Positions 8,363 to 16,060 of a DNA stretch of 64,000 nt are shown here, in pieces. Positions within the stretch are counted from its first letter, which is position 1. Every line of letters starts with the position of its first letter. A program made the position numbers and the translations under genes. The notes under the pieces are model-generated. The model was not told the origin of the DNA. It saw only the letters and a list, made by a program, of their open reading frames with translations, and searched no databases. Source of the stretch: Hymenobacter sp. BRD128 (GTDB lineage Bacteria > Bacteroidota > Bacteroidia > Cytophagales > Hymenobacteraceae); the NCBI RefSeq assembly GCF_013256625.1, contig NZ_CP053911.1, positions 1 to 64,000 on the forward strand. The letters are read 5' to 3'.

Positions 8363-11137
8363 GTGCCTGCAGTAGTACTTCGTGCGTTTTTTATTGGATT
8401 ATGTTGTTGGCTGCTACCTGTAGCTGCTTCGGCTCAAGCCCCCGCTTTCGAGCAGCCCATGCGGGTAGGCGAACCACTTCCTGCCGTAATCGGCACGGGT
8501 GATTGCCGAGTCACTAAAATGGCAATGGATGCCGCTGGCAATCGGTACGTGACTGGCATCTTCCAAGGTAACATCCAGTTTGGGGCAACCACCCTCAGCA
8601 CCAATAGCTTGTATTCTGATGTCTTCGTGGCCAAGATTGACCCGGCAGGCAATTATCTCTGGGCCTTACGCGCGGGCGACCCCTCCAGTAATGAAATTGG
8701 TACAGCCATTGCGCTCGATGCGAGTGGCAACGTGTACGTCACGGGTATTTTCCGAGGGTCATCCATCACCTTTGGGACGACCACGCTGCCGAATACCAGT
8801 TTGTATAGCAACGCAGGAGACGTCTTTGTTGTGAAACTCACCTCAAGCGGGCAGTACCTCTGGGCTGTTGGGGCTAAGGGTGAAAGCGAAGAGAGGAGCG
8901 GTGGAATTGCGCTTGATAGTCAGGGTAATGTATTCGTGGCAGGCTCTTTCGAGAGTCCCCAGTTGCTTCTTGGTTCTTTTACATTGCAAAATGCTACTGC
9001 CACTACTGTAGTCAATAGGGGCGATGCTTTCATCGCCAAGCTTGATGCGGCAGGCAAGTGGTTGTGGGCCGTCCGCAGCGGCGGGGATAATACGGATGGG
9101 GCCGCCAGCATCGCGGTGGATGCCAGCGGCAATGCCTATAGCACAGGCTTTATCCGCAGTCGGAGCGCAGACTTTGGCAGTATCACCCTCACGCACCCCG
9201 ATGGGGTAGCCGCCTATGTGACCAAAATCTCCCCGACTGGCGTCTACTTGTGGGCCGTATCGGCTGGCGGTACGGGTATTTACGAAGATAGCGGTGCCGA
9301 CATTGCGCTCGACGGGAATGGGGGCGTGTTCGTCACCGGCACTTTTCAAAATTATCAGGCTTTTTTTGGCCCAACGTCGTTGACTAATCGAGGGAATACC
9401 CCCTTGACGAACACGGGCACCTCCGACGTTTTTGTGGCCCGCCTCGATGAGGCGGGCAAGTGGCGTTGGGCCGTGTCGGCGGGCGGGGTAGGCCGGGAAG
9501 GCGGGAGTAGCATAGTTGCGGATAAGCAAGGTGGCGTCTACCTGACGGGTTATTATGACCAAGCCGCTGTTCAATTTGGCTCCACGATGCTGCCCTACCA
9601 AGGCCTGTACGATGACTGCTTCGTAGCGAAGTTGGAAACCGCTGCCGGTCAATGGCACTGGGCGGTGCGCGCCGGGGGCGAGCTCAACGACGTGGGGCAG
9701 TGCGTAGTGCTTGATGCCCAGCAGCAGGTACACGTAGCGGGCTACTATCAAAGTGCTACCTTAGCGCTTCCCCCCTTCTCGTTGCCAGGCTCACGTTTGG
9801 CCAGTGGCTTAGGCTTCCTGACTAAACTAGCCCCTGAGCCACGCGTTCAGATTACGGGTGATTCACTCCTCTGCGGGGCGAGTACGCAGCTAGTCGCTAC
9901 TGCACCCGCCCCGGTCACCGCCTACCGCTGGAGTACCGGCGCCACCACGCCTGCTATCACGGTTACACAGCCGGGTACGTATACCGTCACCATCACCTTC
10001 GCGAGCGGGCTTACCAGTACAGCCCAGTTTCGAGTCTCCAGCTTCGTACCTACCGCACAAATCAGCGGCGATTCTTTGCTCTGCCCCGGTGCCTCTACTG
10101 TGCTCACCGCCGTCGTGCCGAAGCCTGGCGCTATTTATCAATGGAGCACGGGCGCCACTACCCCTACTATTTCTGTCACCCAGCCGGGCACTTACTCGGT
10201 CACCGTGCGTTACGGGACTACCTGTACGGCTACCGCCCAGTATGCCGTGCGTGTTCCCACGTTACGCTTGCTGGGAGATACGCAGCTCTGCGGCCTGGGC
10301 AGCAGTGTAGTCCTTACCGCCCTGGCGCCGGGTGCCACTGGGCTGCGCTGGAACACGGGTGCCACTACGGCAAGCCTACCCGTTACCCAAGCAGGCACCT
10401 ATAGTGTCGTCGCCACGTTTGCGAGTGGGTGCTCCCTGACCACCTCGCAAGTCATTAGCCGGTCCGCGCTCACGCTCCGCGGAGATACGGTGCTGTGTGC
10501 TGGTAATAGCGCCACCCTCACCGCCATGCTTACTACGCCGGCTACCTACCTGTGGAGCACGGGTGCCACTACGCCCACCATCGCGGTTACGCAGCCTGGT
10601 ATGTATACCGTCACCGCCCGGTCTACCCTCCCGCCTTTTTGCACCAGTACGGGGCAATTGCGCGTGAAACAAGCAGTGCCCCTGCCGGCTTTCTCTCTCG
10701 GAGCCGATACCACGGTTTGCGACTACCAAGCGCTGCAACTGCGCGCGCCCTCCCTCACCACGCCTGTTGCTACCTACCGGTGGTCCGATGGGTCTACTGG
10801 CGCCTCGCTACGCGTAACGCAGCCTGGCCTGTATACCCTACAAGTCAGTACCCCCTGTGAAACCCGCTCAGCCAGCCGCCGCATTAGCTACCGAAGTTGC
10901 TTACTTATCCCCAATATCATAACCCCCAACGGGGACCACGCGAATGATGTCTTTGTGGTGCAAGGCTTAGCACCTGGTGCCTGGGAATTGGTTCTATACG
11001 ACCGCTGGGGGCGTCAAGTATTCGAGACCACTGCCTACCAACATGATTGGGGAACCACTGCACCGGCTGGCCTCTACTACTACTTGCTTCGTCAAGCCGA
11101 CACCACCTATAAAGGCTGGCTGGAGGTGGTCAAGTGA
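8363..11137 (+). CDS. Secreted SBBP-repeat/PKD-like protein with T9SS C-terminal domain
   Basis: A 924-residue secreted protein. A signal peptide ends near VAASAQA (residues 19-25). Residues 45-490 contain at least seven beta-propeller-type (SBBP-like) repeats with the pattern DASGNVYVTGIF...FG...DVFVAKLD...WLWAVRAGG. Residues 495-830 hold four or more Ig/PKD-like modules marked by YRWSTGATTPAITVTQPGTY. The last 80 residues (IPNIITPNGDHANDVF to the end) match the gliding-motility-associated/type B sorting domain used by the type IX secretion system. The start appears to be GTG 8363, because the next in-frame ATG would remove the signal peptide. It is probably a surface adhesin or matrix protein. 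The sorting machinery itself is not in the window. Confidence 0.9.
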   Translation: MPAVVLRAFFIGLCCWLLPVAASAQAPAFEQPMRVGEPLPAVIGTGDCRVTKMAMDAAGNRYVTGIFQGNIQFGATTLSTNSLYSDVFVAKIDPAGNYLWALRAGDPSSNEIGTAIALDASGNVYVTGIFRGSSITFGTTTLPNTSLYSNAGDVFVVKLTSSGQYLWAVGAKGESEERSGGIALDSQGNVFVAGSFESPQLLLGSFTLQNATATTVVNRGDAFIAKLDAAGKWLWAVRSGGDNTDGAASIAVDASGNAYSTGFIRSRSADFGSITLTHPDGVAAYVTKISPTGVYLWAVSAGGTGIYEDSGADIALDGNGGVFVTGTFQNYQAFFGPTSLTNRGNTPLTNTGTSDVFVARLDEAGKWRWAVSAGGVGREGGSSIVADKQGGVYLTGYYDQAAVQFGSTMLPYQGLYDDCFVAKLETAAGQWHWAVRAGGELNDVGQCVVLDAQQQVHVAGYYQSATLALPPFSLPGSRLASGLGFLTKLAPEPRVQITGDSLLCGASTQLVATAPAPVTAYRWSTGATTPAITVTQPGTYTVTITFASGLTSTAQFRVSSFVPTAQISGDSLLCPGASTVLTAVVPKPGAIYQWSTGATTPTISVTQPGTYSVTVRYGTTCTATAQYAVRVPTLRLLGDTQLCGLGSSVVLTALAPGATGLRWNTGATTASLPVTQAGTYSVVATFASGCSLTTSQVISRSALTLRGDTVLCAGNSATLTAMLTTPATYLWSTGATTPTIAVTQPGMYTVTARSTLPPFCTSTGQLRVKQAVPLPAFSLGADTTVCDYQALQLRAPSLTTPVATYRWSDGSTGASLRVTQPGLYTLQVSTPCETRSASRRISYRSCLLIPNIITPNGDHANDVFVVQGLAPGAWELVLYDRWGRQVFETTAYQHDWGTTAPAGLYYYLLRQADTTYKGWLEVVK

Positions 11138-11256
11138 TAATGCCAGCCGCATCCCTAAGCCGTGTGGCCGGTGCCTAAAGACACCTAGTTTGTCACTTCT
11201 TATAAACGCTCCTTCCACAACTGCCCAGAGCAGGCTAAGACGTTTTAGAGTCGTTC

Positions 11257-12840
11257 GTGGCTGTTGCAGAAGTAGCTGCTTGGCCAGCGGTATCTTAGGG
11301 GTATGCAGGGCCACAAGCAGTTCGTCGATAAAGTCGTGCTACGCTTCCGCTTGTCGGAGCGCGTGCCGAAACAGAATCTCTACCGCCGACTAGCCGAGCT
11401 GCTCAACTGGGACTTTCTCTACCAGCAGACCCGGGCCCTCTATAGCCACACCGGCCAGCCCTCGCTCGACCCCGTGGTGTTCTTTAAGCTGGTGCTCGTG
11501 GGCCGGTTGGAAAACATTGCCAGTGACCGCCGCCTGGTCGAGCACTGCAGTCTGCGGCTCGACATCCTCTATTTTCTGGGCTACGAGGTGGACGAGGACT
11601 TGCCCTGGCACTCGACTATTAGTCGGACCCGCCAGCTGTATCCAGTCACCGTCTTCGAGCACCTGTTTGACCAGGTTTTCGGCCAGTGCGTGGCCGCTGG
11701 GCTCGTCGCGGGCGATACGCAAACGGTGGATTCCGCGCCCGTCAAAGCCAATGCCTCACTCGATAGCTTACGCGAAAAAGCGCCCGTCGCCCCCCTGCAC
11801 GTGACCCAGGAAACGGCGTTCCCCACTGAGTTACCCTCCGCCAAGACGGCGTTGCAGTTGCGGCGTGTCGCGGCGCGTCAAGCCAAACGTCAAGCCGCGC
11901 CTGGGGGACTGGGCGCCCACCATGCCAAGGCGCAGTTACTCAGCAACAAGACGCACTACAGTCCCACCGACCCCGAAGCCCGCATCTCGGTTAAACCCGG
12001 CAAAGCGCGGGCCCTGAATTACCTCTGTAGCCTGGCCGTGGATACGGCCACGGGCGTCATTAGCCACATCCAGGCTGATTTGGCTGACAGTCGCGATTGC
12101 CTGCACTTACCGGCCCTGGTGCCGCGGCTACAAGCCCGGCTCAGGGCCCAGGAGTTAACGCTCCGCGATTTCGTCGCCGACACGGGTTATTCCAACGGCT
12201 TCAATTATGCCTTTCTAGAGCAGCAAGGCATCACCCCTTGGATTCCCGTGTTTGGTCCCTACAAGCCCACGGTCGAGGGGTTTATCTACGAGCCGGCGGC
12301 CGATGCCTACCGCTGCCGAGCCAATAAGCTCTTGCCGTTTCGCTCCTTTCGCACGACTGAGAACGAGACGTGGGTCAAGCAGTATCGCGCGGCTTATAAG
12401 GATTGTCAACAGTGCCCGCTCAAAGCGAGCTGTGTGCCGCATAGCCAGTTTAAACAGGTGGTTCGCTCCGCCTTTGACGCGGCGTATCGCCGGGCGTGGC
12501 AGCGGCAGCGCACGCGCCAAGGCCAGCACATGCGCCGAGTCCGGCAACGCACCGTCGAACCCGTCTTTGGTAGTCTACTGCAGCATTATGGCCTGCGTCG
12601 GGTCAACACCAAGGGGCGAGCAGCGGCGCATAAAACGATGCTAATCACGGCTATCGCCTACAACCTCAAGAAGCTGCTGAAGCAGCAATCAACTCGGATG
12701 CTGAGCCTAGCACTAGCCCTGCGACCAGCGCAACACGGGCTCATGCAGGCTTTGTTTAGCCGCCGCTTGTTGACTGGCTATCGCTTTCAGGGCGCGCTCG
12801 AAAGTGGGCGCCAAATAGCGTGGAGTTCTGCAACAGCCAC
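11257..12840 (+). mobile_element. IS1182-family element, copy A (1584 bp)
   Basis: Inverted ends GTGGCTGTTGCAGAA (11257) and TTCTGCAACAGCCAC (ending 12840) bracket one transposase gene. GTTC flanks both sides (11253-11256 and 12841-12844) as a 4-bp target duplication. The element has the same length, ends and protein as copy B at 47489-49072, which is inverted relative to it. Confidence 0.93.
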
Positions 12841-12850
12841 GTTCGTTTAA
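11303..12850 (+). CDS. IS1182 family transposase (copy A)
   Basis: A 515-residue DDE transposase (DUF772 N-terminal domain plus DDE domain). The DUF772 region includes GQPSLDPVVFFKLVLVGRLE and DEDLPWHSTISRTR at about residues 50-115. Likely catalytic residues are D in TVDSAPVKANAS, D in DFVADTGYSNG and E in RTVEPVFGSLLQHYGLRR. A Cys cluster CQQCPLKASC is typical of the family. The reading frame runs through the right terminal repeat and stops at TAA 12848-12850, outside the element, so the last residues are encoded by the target DNA. The protein is identical to the copy at 47479-49026. Confidence 0.93.
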   Translation: MQGHKQFVDKVVLRFRLSERVPKQNLYRRLAELLNWDFLYQQTRALYSHTGQPSLDPVVFFKLVLVGRLENIASDRRLVEHCSLRLDILYFLGYEVDEDLPWHSTISRTRQLYPVTVFEHLFDQVFGQCVAAGLVAGDTQTVDSAPVKANASLDSLREKAPVAPLHVTQETAFPTELPSAKTALQLRRVAARQAKRQAAPGGLGAHHAKAQLLSNKTHYSPTDPEARISVKPGKARALNYLCSLAVDTATGVISHIQADLADSRDCLHLPALVPRLQARLRAQELTLRDFVADTGYSNGFNYAFLEQQGITPWIPVFGPYKPTVEGFIYEPAADAYRCRANKLLPFRSFRTTENETWVKQYRAAYKDCQQCPLKASCVPHSQFKQVVRSAFDAAYRRAWQRQRTRQGQHMRRVRQRTVEPVFGSLLQHYGLRRVNTKGRAAAHKTMLITAIAYNLKKLLKQQSTRMLSLALALRPAQHGLMQALFSRRLLTGYRFQGALESGRQIAWSSATATFV

Positions 12851-12900
12851 AAAATGTGACAAGCTCATCTATAGCGTTCAGTGCTTCTGAGGTGGTCCAG

Positions 12901-13800
12901 TTACGCTGGACAGTTTAGGGCACTAAGTTGAAGGAGCTGTTGATGAGTATGATAGGGCGTCTGGTAGTCAATGCTGGAGTGCAAGCGCTCGTGATTATAA
13001 TAATCAAAATAGTCGGCGACGCTGGCTCGGGCATCAGCCAAGTCGGCAAAAATGGGCCGTTCGCGGACTTCGAGTACTTCGGTTTTGAGGCGCGACCAGA
13101 GACTCTCTGCTTGCGCATTATCGTAGCAGTCGCCCCGGCGGCTCTGCGAGCGCAGGGCCTGGTGGTCGTGGAGTAGTTTGCGGTAGGCGTTGCCACAGTA
13201 CTGCCCGCCCCGGTCGGAGTGCACGAGCAGGCCTGGTGTGGGCGGCTGGGCCCAAAAAGCACGCTGTAAGGCGGTGGTAATCAGTTCTTCGGGCATGGTG
13301 GCCATCACGTGCCAGCCTACTACCTGCTTGCTAGCCATATCCTGAAAGGCGCATAGATAAGCCCAGTCGCCGTTGGCCAGCGGTAGATACGTGATGTCAC
13401 TGACCCATACTCGATTAGCTTGGGTAGGCTTGGGGTGGTTGAGCAGCCGATTGGGGGCGCAACGCAGCCCATGGGTGGAGTCTGTCGTGCGCGGGGTGAA
13501 GGCCTTGGGTTGCAGCGCGTATAGGCCCCGGCGGCGCATCGCGGTGCGCAGGCGCTGGCGCCCCACGCGATAGCCCTTACGGCGCAGTTCGACGCGCAGC
13601 CGACGCGTCCCATAACAGCGTTTATGCACCCCAAACACCTTGACTAACGCCGTCTCCCAAGCCGGTTCTGGCTTAGCTACTACCTGCTGCTGAAGCTGTT
13701 GCCAAGCATAATAGCCGCTGGTAGGCACCTGTACCAATTGGCAGAGCAGCCGCACGGGGTAGTCGCCCCGCTGCGCCTCGATAAAGCGGTAACGGCTCAT
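12901..13800 (-). CDS. IS3 family transposase OrfB
   Basis: A 299-residue integrase-core protein counted from MSRYRFIEAQ; an upstream extension in the same frame overlaps OrfA. The HTH_21-like region contains CYGTRRLRVELRRKGY. The rve DDE residues are D in VWVSDITYLP, D in LVHSDRGGQY and E in DNAQAESLWSRLKTE, and the end is NHERLHSSIDYQTP. An A7 run on the minus strand (13839-13833) within ATTTTAAAAAAAGCC lies where OrfA and OrfB overlap; a -1 slip there would give the usual OrfAB fusion. Confidence 0.93.
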   Translation of the reverse strand: MSRYRFIEAQRGDYPVRLLCQLVQVPTSGYYAWQQLQQQVVAKPEPAWETALVKVFGVHKRCYGTRRLRVELRRKGYRVGRQRLRTAMRRRGLYALQPKAFTPRTTDSTHGLRCAPNRLLNHPKPTQANRVWVSDITYLPLANGDWAYLCAFQDMASKQVVGWHVMATMPEELITTALQRAFWAQPPTPGLLVHSDRGGQYCGNAYRKLLHDHQALRSQSRRGDCYDNAQAESLWSRLKTEVLEVRERPIFADLADARASVADYFDYYNHERLHSSIDYQTPYHTHQQLLQLSALNCPA

Positions 13801-14105
13801 TGGTCCGGTGTCTGCGAGAAGATGATGATGGCTTTTTTTAAAATTTCCAACTCCTGGGCTTGCCGTCGATTGGCGGCCCGCAGTTGGCGCAACTCCGCCG
13901 CGGTGGCTGGGTCCAACTCTGCCCCACGCGCCGCCGCCACCGGGGTAAGTGCCTCTTTTTGCCACTTATAAATGCGTTTGGGGTCGATATTGAGCGCGCG
14001 CGCTGCGGCCTGCGTCGAGCGGCTTTCAGCGGCCAGGCGCAGGGCCTCGGCCCGGAAGGCGGCATCATAGCGGCGGCGTTTGGCAGGTGGGGGACTGTCT
14101 TTCAT
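13797..14105 (-). CDS. IS3 family transposase OrfA
   Basis: A 102-residue HTH_Tnp_1 protein. AFRAEALRLAAESRSTQAAA and IDPKRIYKWQKEAL form the helix-turn-helix. A leucine-zipper-like tail (LRQLRAANRRQAQELEILKK) ends at the A7 slippery run. Its stop overlaps the OrfB start. Confidence 0.92.
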   Translation of the reverse strand: MKDSPPPAKRRRYDAAFRAEALRLAAESRSTQAAARALNIDPKRIYKWQKEALTPVAAARGAELDPATAAELRQLRAANRRQAQELEILKKAIIIFSQTPDQ

Positions 14106-14257
14106 GACGTGCGAAAGTTAAGACCCTATTCTGTCCAGATTTACCCGACCACCTCATTCATATGCCAGCTACTAGGTTTCTAGCTGGCATTGAACTCTTG
14201 GGAGAGTAAGAACTAGCGTAAGTTCGTCAGTGGTCCTACTTGGCACCTCTCCGACTT

Positions 14258-14928
14258 ATGATTACTCCCCAACTGCTCCACCTAATTGCGCATGCCAATG
14301 GGGAGGAACGAGCGCAAGCATTTAGCCAATTAGCGGCGGCGGCCGGCGAGCCAGCTGCTTACCAAGTGGTGGTGGCTACGCTCACGAGCACGCAGGATGA
14401 GCAGGTGACCTTTTGGTGCTTGGATGCCTTGATTAAGCAGTTTGGAGCCCTCCTGCCAGCCGATGCCACGCGGCTATTTCCCCTCTTGCTCGCTAAAATG
14501 GTGGGTCAAAATCCCCCGTTACGGACCGGGCTATCTGGGCTTTGAATGTGGTTGGGCCAGCATCTGTGTCGGCGCTACTCGACGCGATTCAACACGCGCC
14601 AAGTGTGCCGCAGCGAGTGGCGTATGTTTTTGCGCTAGCAAGAAATAAGCACGTCCACACTCATATTGGCCCAGTGGTAAGCTTGTTAGCGCAGCTCTTG
14701 CAGGACGCAGAAGCAACTGTTCGGTACTGGGCAATGGTCGCCGTGATGGATTTAAGTCCCTTACGGCCATTCTATAGGCCACCGATGCCCACCCATTATT
14801 TTGAGCCGCTCTACCCCTTGGTTATACCTGTGGCGGAAGAATTCATGGTTCCCGACCAGGACGATTTCGCTGAACGATACCACGAATTGATTAAGCAATA
14901 CTGGCAATCTTCTGCTCACAAGGGATAA
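14258..14928 (+). pseudogene. HEAT-repeat protein, split by a frameshift
   Basis: The first frame from ATG 14258 (MITPQLLHLIAHANGEERAQ) reads helical HEAT-like repeats to about residue 85. After a run of five C at 14513-14517 the repeat pattern continues one frame over as VTDRAIWALNVVGPASVSAL and runs to 14928. One additional C would give a continuous protein of about 224 residues. Segments such as AEATVRYWAMVAVMDLSPL are typical HEAT helices. A second HEAT-type gene is at 46755-47402. Function is unknown; HEAT proteins usually scaffold protein contacts. A 10-bp inverted repeat (14921-14930, 14981-14990) follows. Confidence 0.65.
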
Positions 14929-15606
14929 AATATGATTTTAAGAAAGATGAAAGGGATCAAAAGCTCCCCGTTCATATACCTTTTATCCCTTAACATAATC
15001 GAGCTACCCGGACACCCCTCGGAAAAGTGACCGCTTCGGTCAGGCCGGCCGGTGCCCCTGATTTGGTGCTTTCCCGGGGAACCGAGCGCCGATTTGGGCG
15101 TGTACGAAACCCGTCTTTTCGCGCCCTTTTGTGCATGAGGAGTCGTTGACGGCTTTCCTGCACTCGTGGGCCCCTACGGGCGGCGGGAGAGAGCTAACCG
15201 ACGGGCCAGCGGCTCAGGCCAAGCCGAGGGCTTTGAGTACGGGCTCAGGCGGCCTCGTTCGCCGCCGAGGCGGCGAACGAGGCCGGGGCGTTTGTTGACC
15301 AAGTAGGGGCTACCTGAGTTCAGCTTGTGGATGACGCGCCGCCCACGTAGGGGTTCTTTTAGTAGGTAGACATAATCCTACGCTAAGCAACCACGGCCAC
15401 CTCAAGAAGTCAATCATTGAGGCTAAAAGGAATCGTTGATTCGTGAGATGGCAAAAAGAAGCGATTTAGGAGCCAATTAACTACCTGCTTGACGACTTTT
15501 TCAACAACTCGTTCAAACGTACGTTCAGTGAGATGCTGTCAAAGTGCATTGATAGACAACGCTTTGGGGCTTACCGTAATTTCTCGCCCCGTTGTAACGA
15601 GAACCC
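14929..15606. other. Non-coding region with a strong hairpin
   Basis: About 680 bp with no supported gene. It contains the perfect hairpin at 15251-15284 listed separately and fades into an IS1182 relic. Confidence 0.4.
15251..15284. repeat. Perfect 16-bp inverted repeat
   Basis: GGCCTCGTTCGCCGCC (15251-15266), a GA dinucleotide, then the exact complement (15269-15284). No T-run follows on either strand, so it is not a standard terminator. Confidence 0.8.
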
Positions 15607-15776
15607 CGGCATAGAGAAAGTCCCAGTCGAGTAGCTCGGCGAGGCGGCGGTAGAGATTCTGTTTCGGTACGCGCTCCGATAACTGGAAGCGCAGCACGAC
15701 TTTGTCGACGAAGTGTTTGTGGCCCTGCATGCTCCCAAGGTACCGCGGGCCAAGCGCCTACTTCTGCAACAGCCAC
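15607..15776 (-). pseudogene. IS1182 relic (left end and transposase N terminus)
   Basis: The terminal repeat CTTCTGCAACAGCCAC (15761-15776) and about 41 codons from ATG 15730 (MQGHKHFVDKVVLRFQLSER to DWDFLYA) match the start of the IS1182 transposases here. Homology then stops. The flank just outside, TGCACCTTTCAGA, resembles part of the dispersed intergenic repeat. Confidence 0.85.
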
Positions 15777-16060
15777 TGCACCTTTCAGAAGGCATCTAGG
15801 CTAACGCTACCTGCTTGGTGCTTGGCCAAATCTTAGCAAACTGTTTGGCAAACAACCGCTCTTTTCTGGCAACGCGCTGGGTGCAGAACGCCAACTTCAA
15901 GCTGCCAGCTTCTTGGGTACTAAAAATGCATTTTTAACTGCCACAATATTCAACTGGTAATTTAGTTAGGTTCGCATCGATGGCGACCTTTGGCGCTATG
16001 TAGCGAGTGGTAGCCAATTGGTTAAGAAGGGCTTCTTGTCCTTATTTTACCTGCCGTTTC

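Larger units (their letters stand above)
12888..14156 (-). mobile_element. IS3-family element (1269 bp)
   Basis: Ends TGAGGTGGTC (12888) and GACCACCTCA (ending 14156) are inverted, with inner CTGGACAG at each end. TTC occurs directly outside both (12885-12887 and 14157-14159), fitting a 3-bp target duplication. Two overlapping minus-strand ORFs lie inside. It sits 47 bp from IS1182 copy A. Confidence 0.9.
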
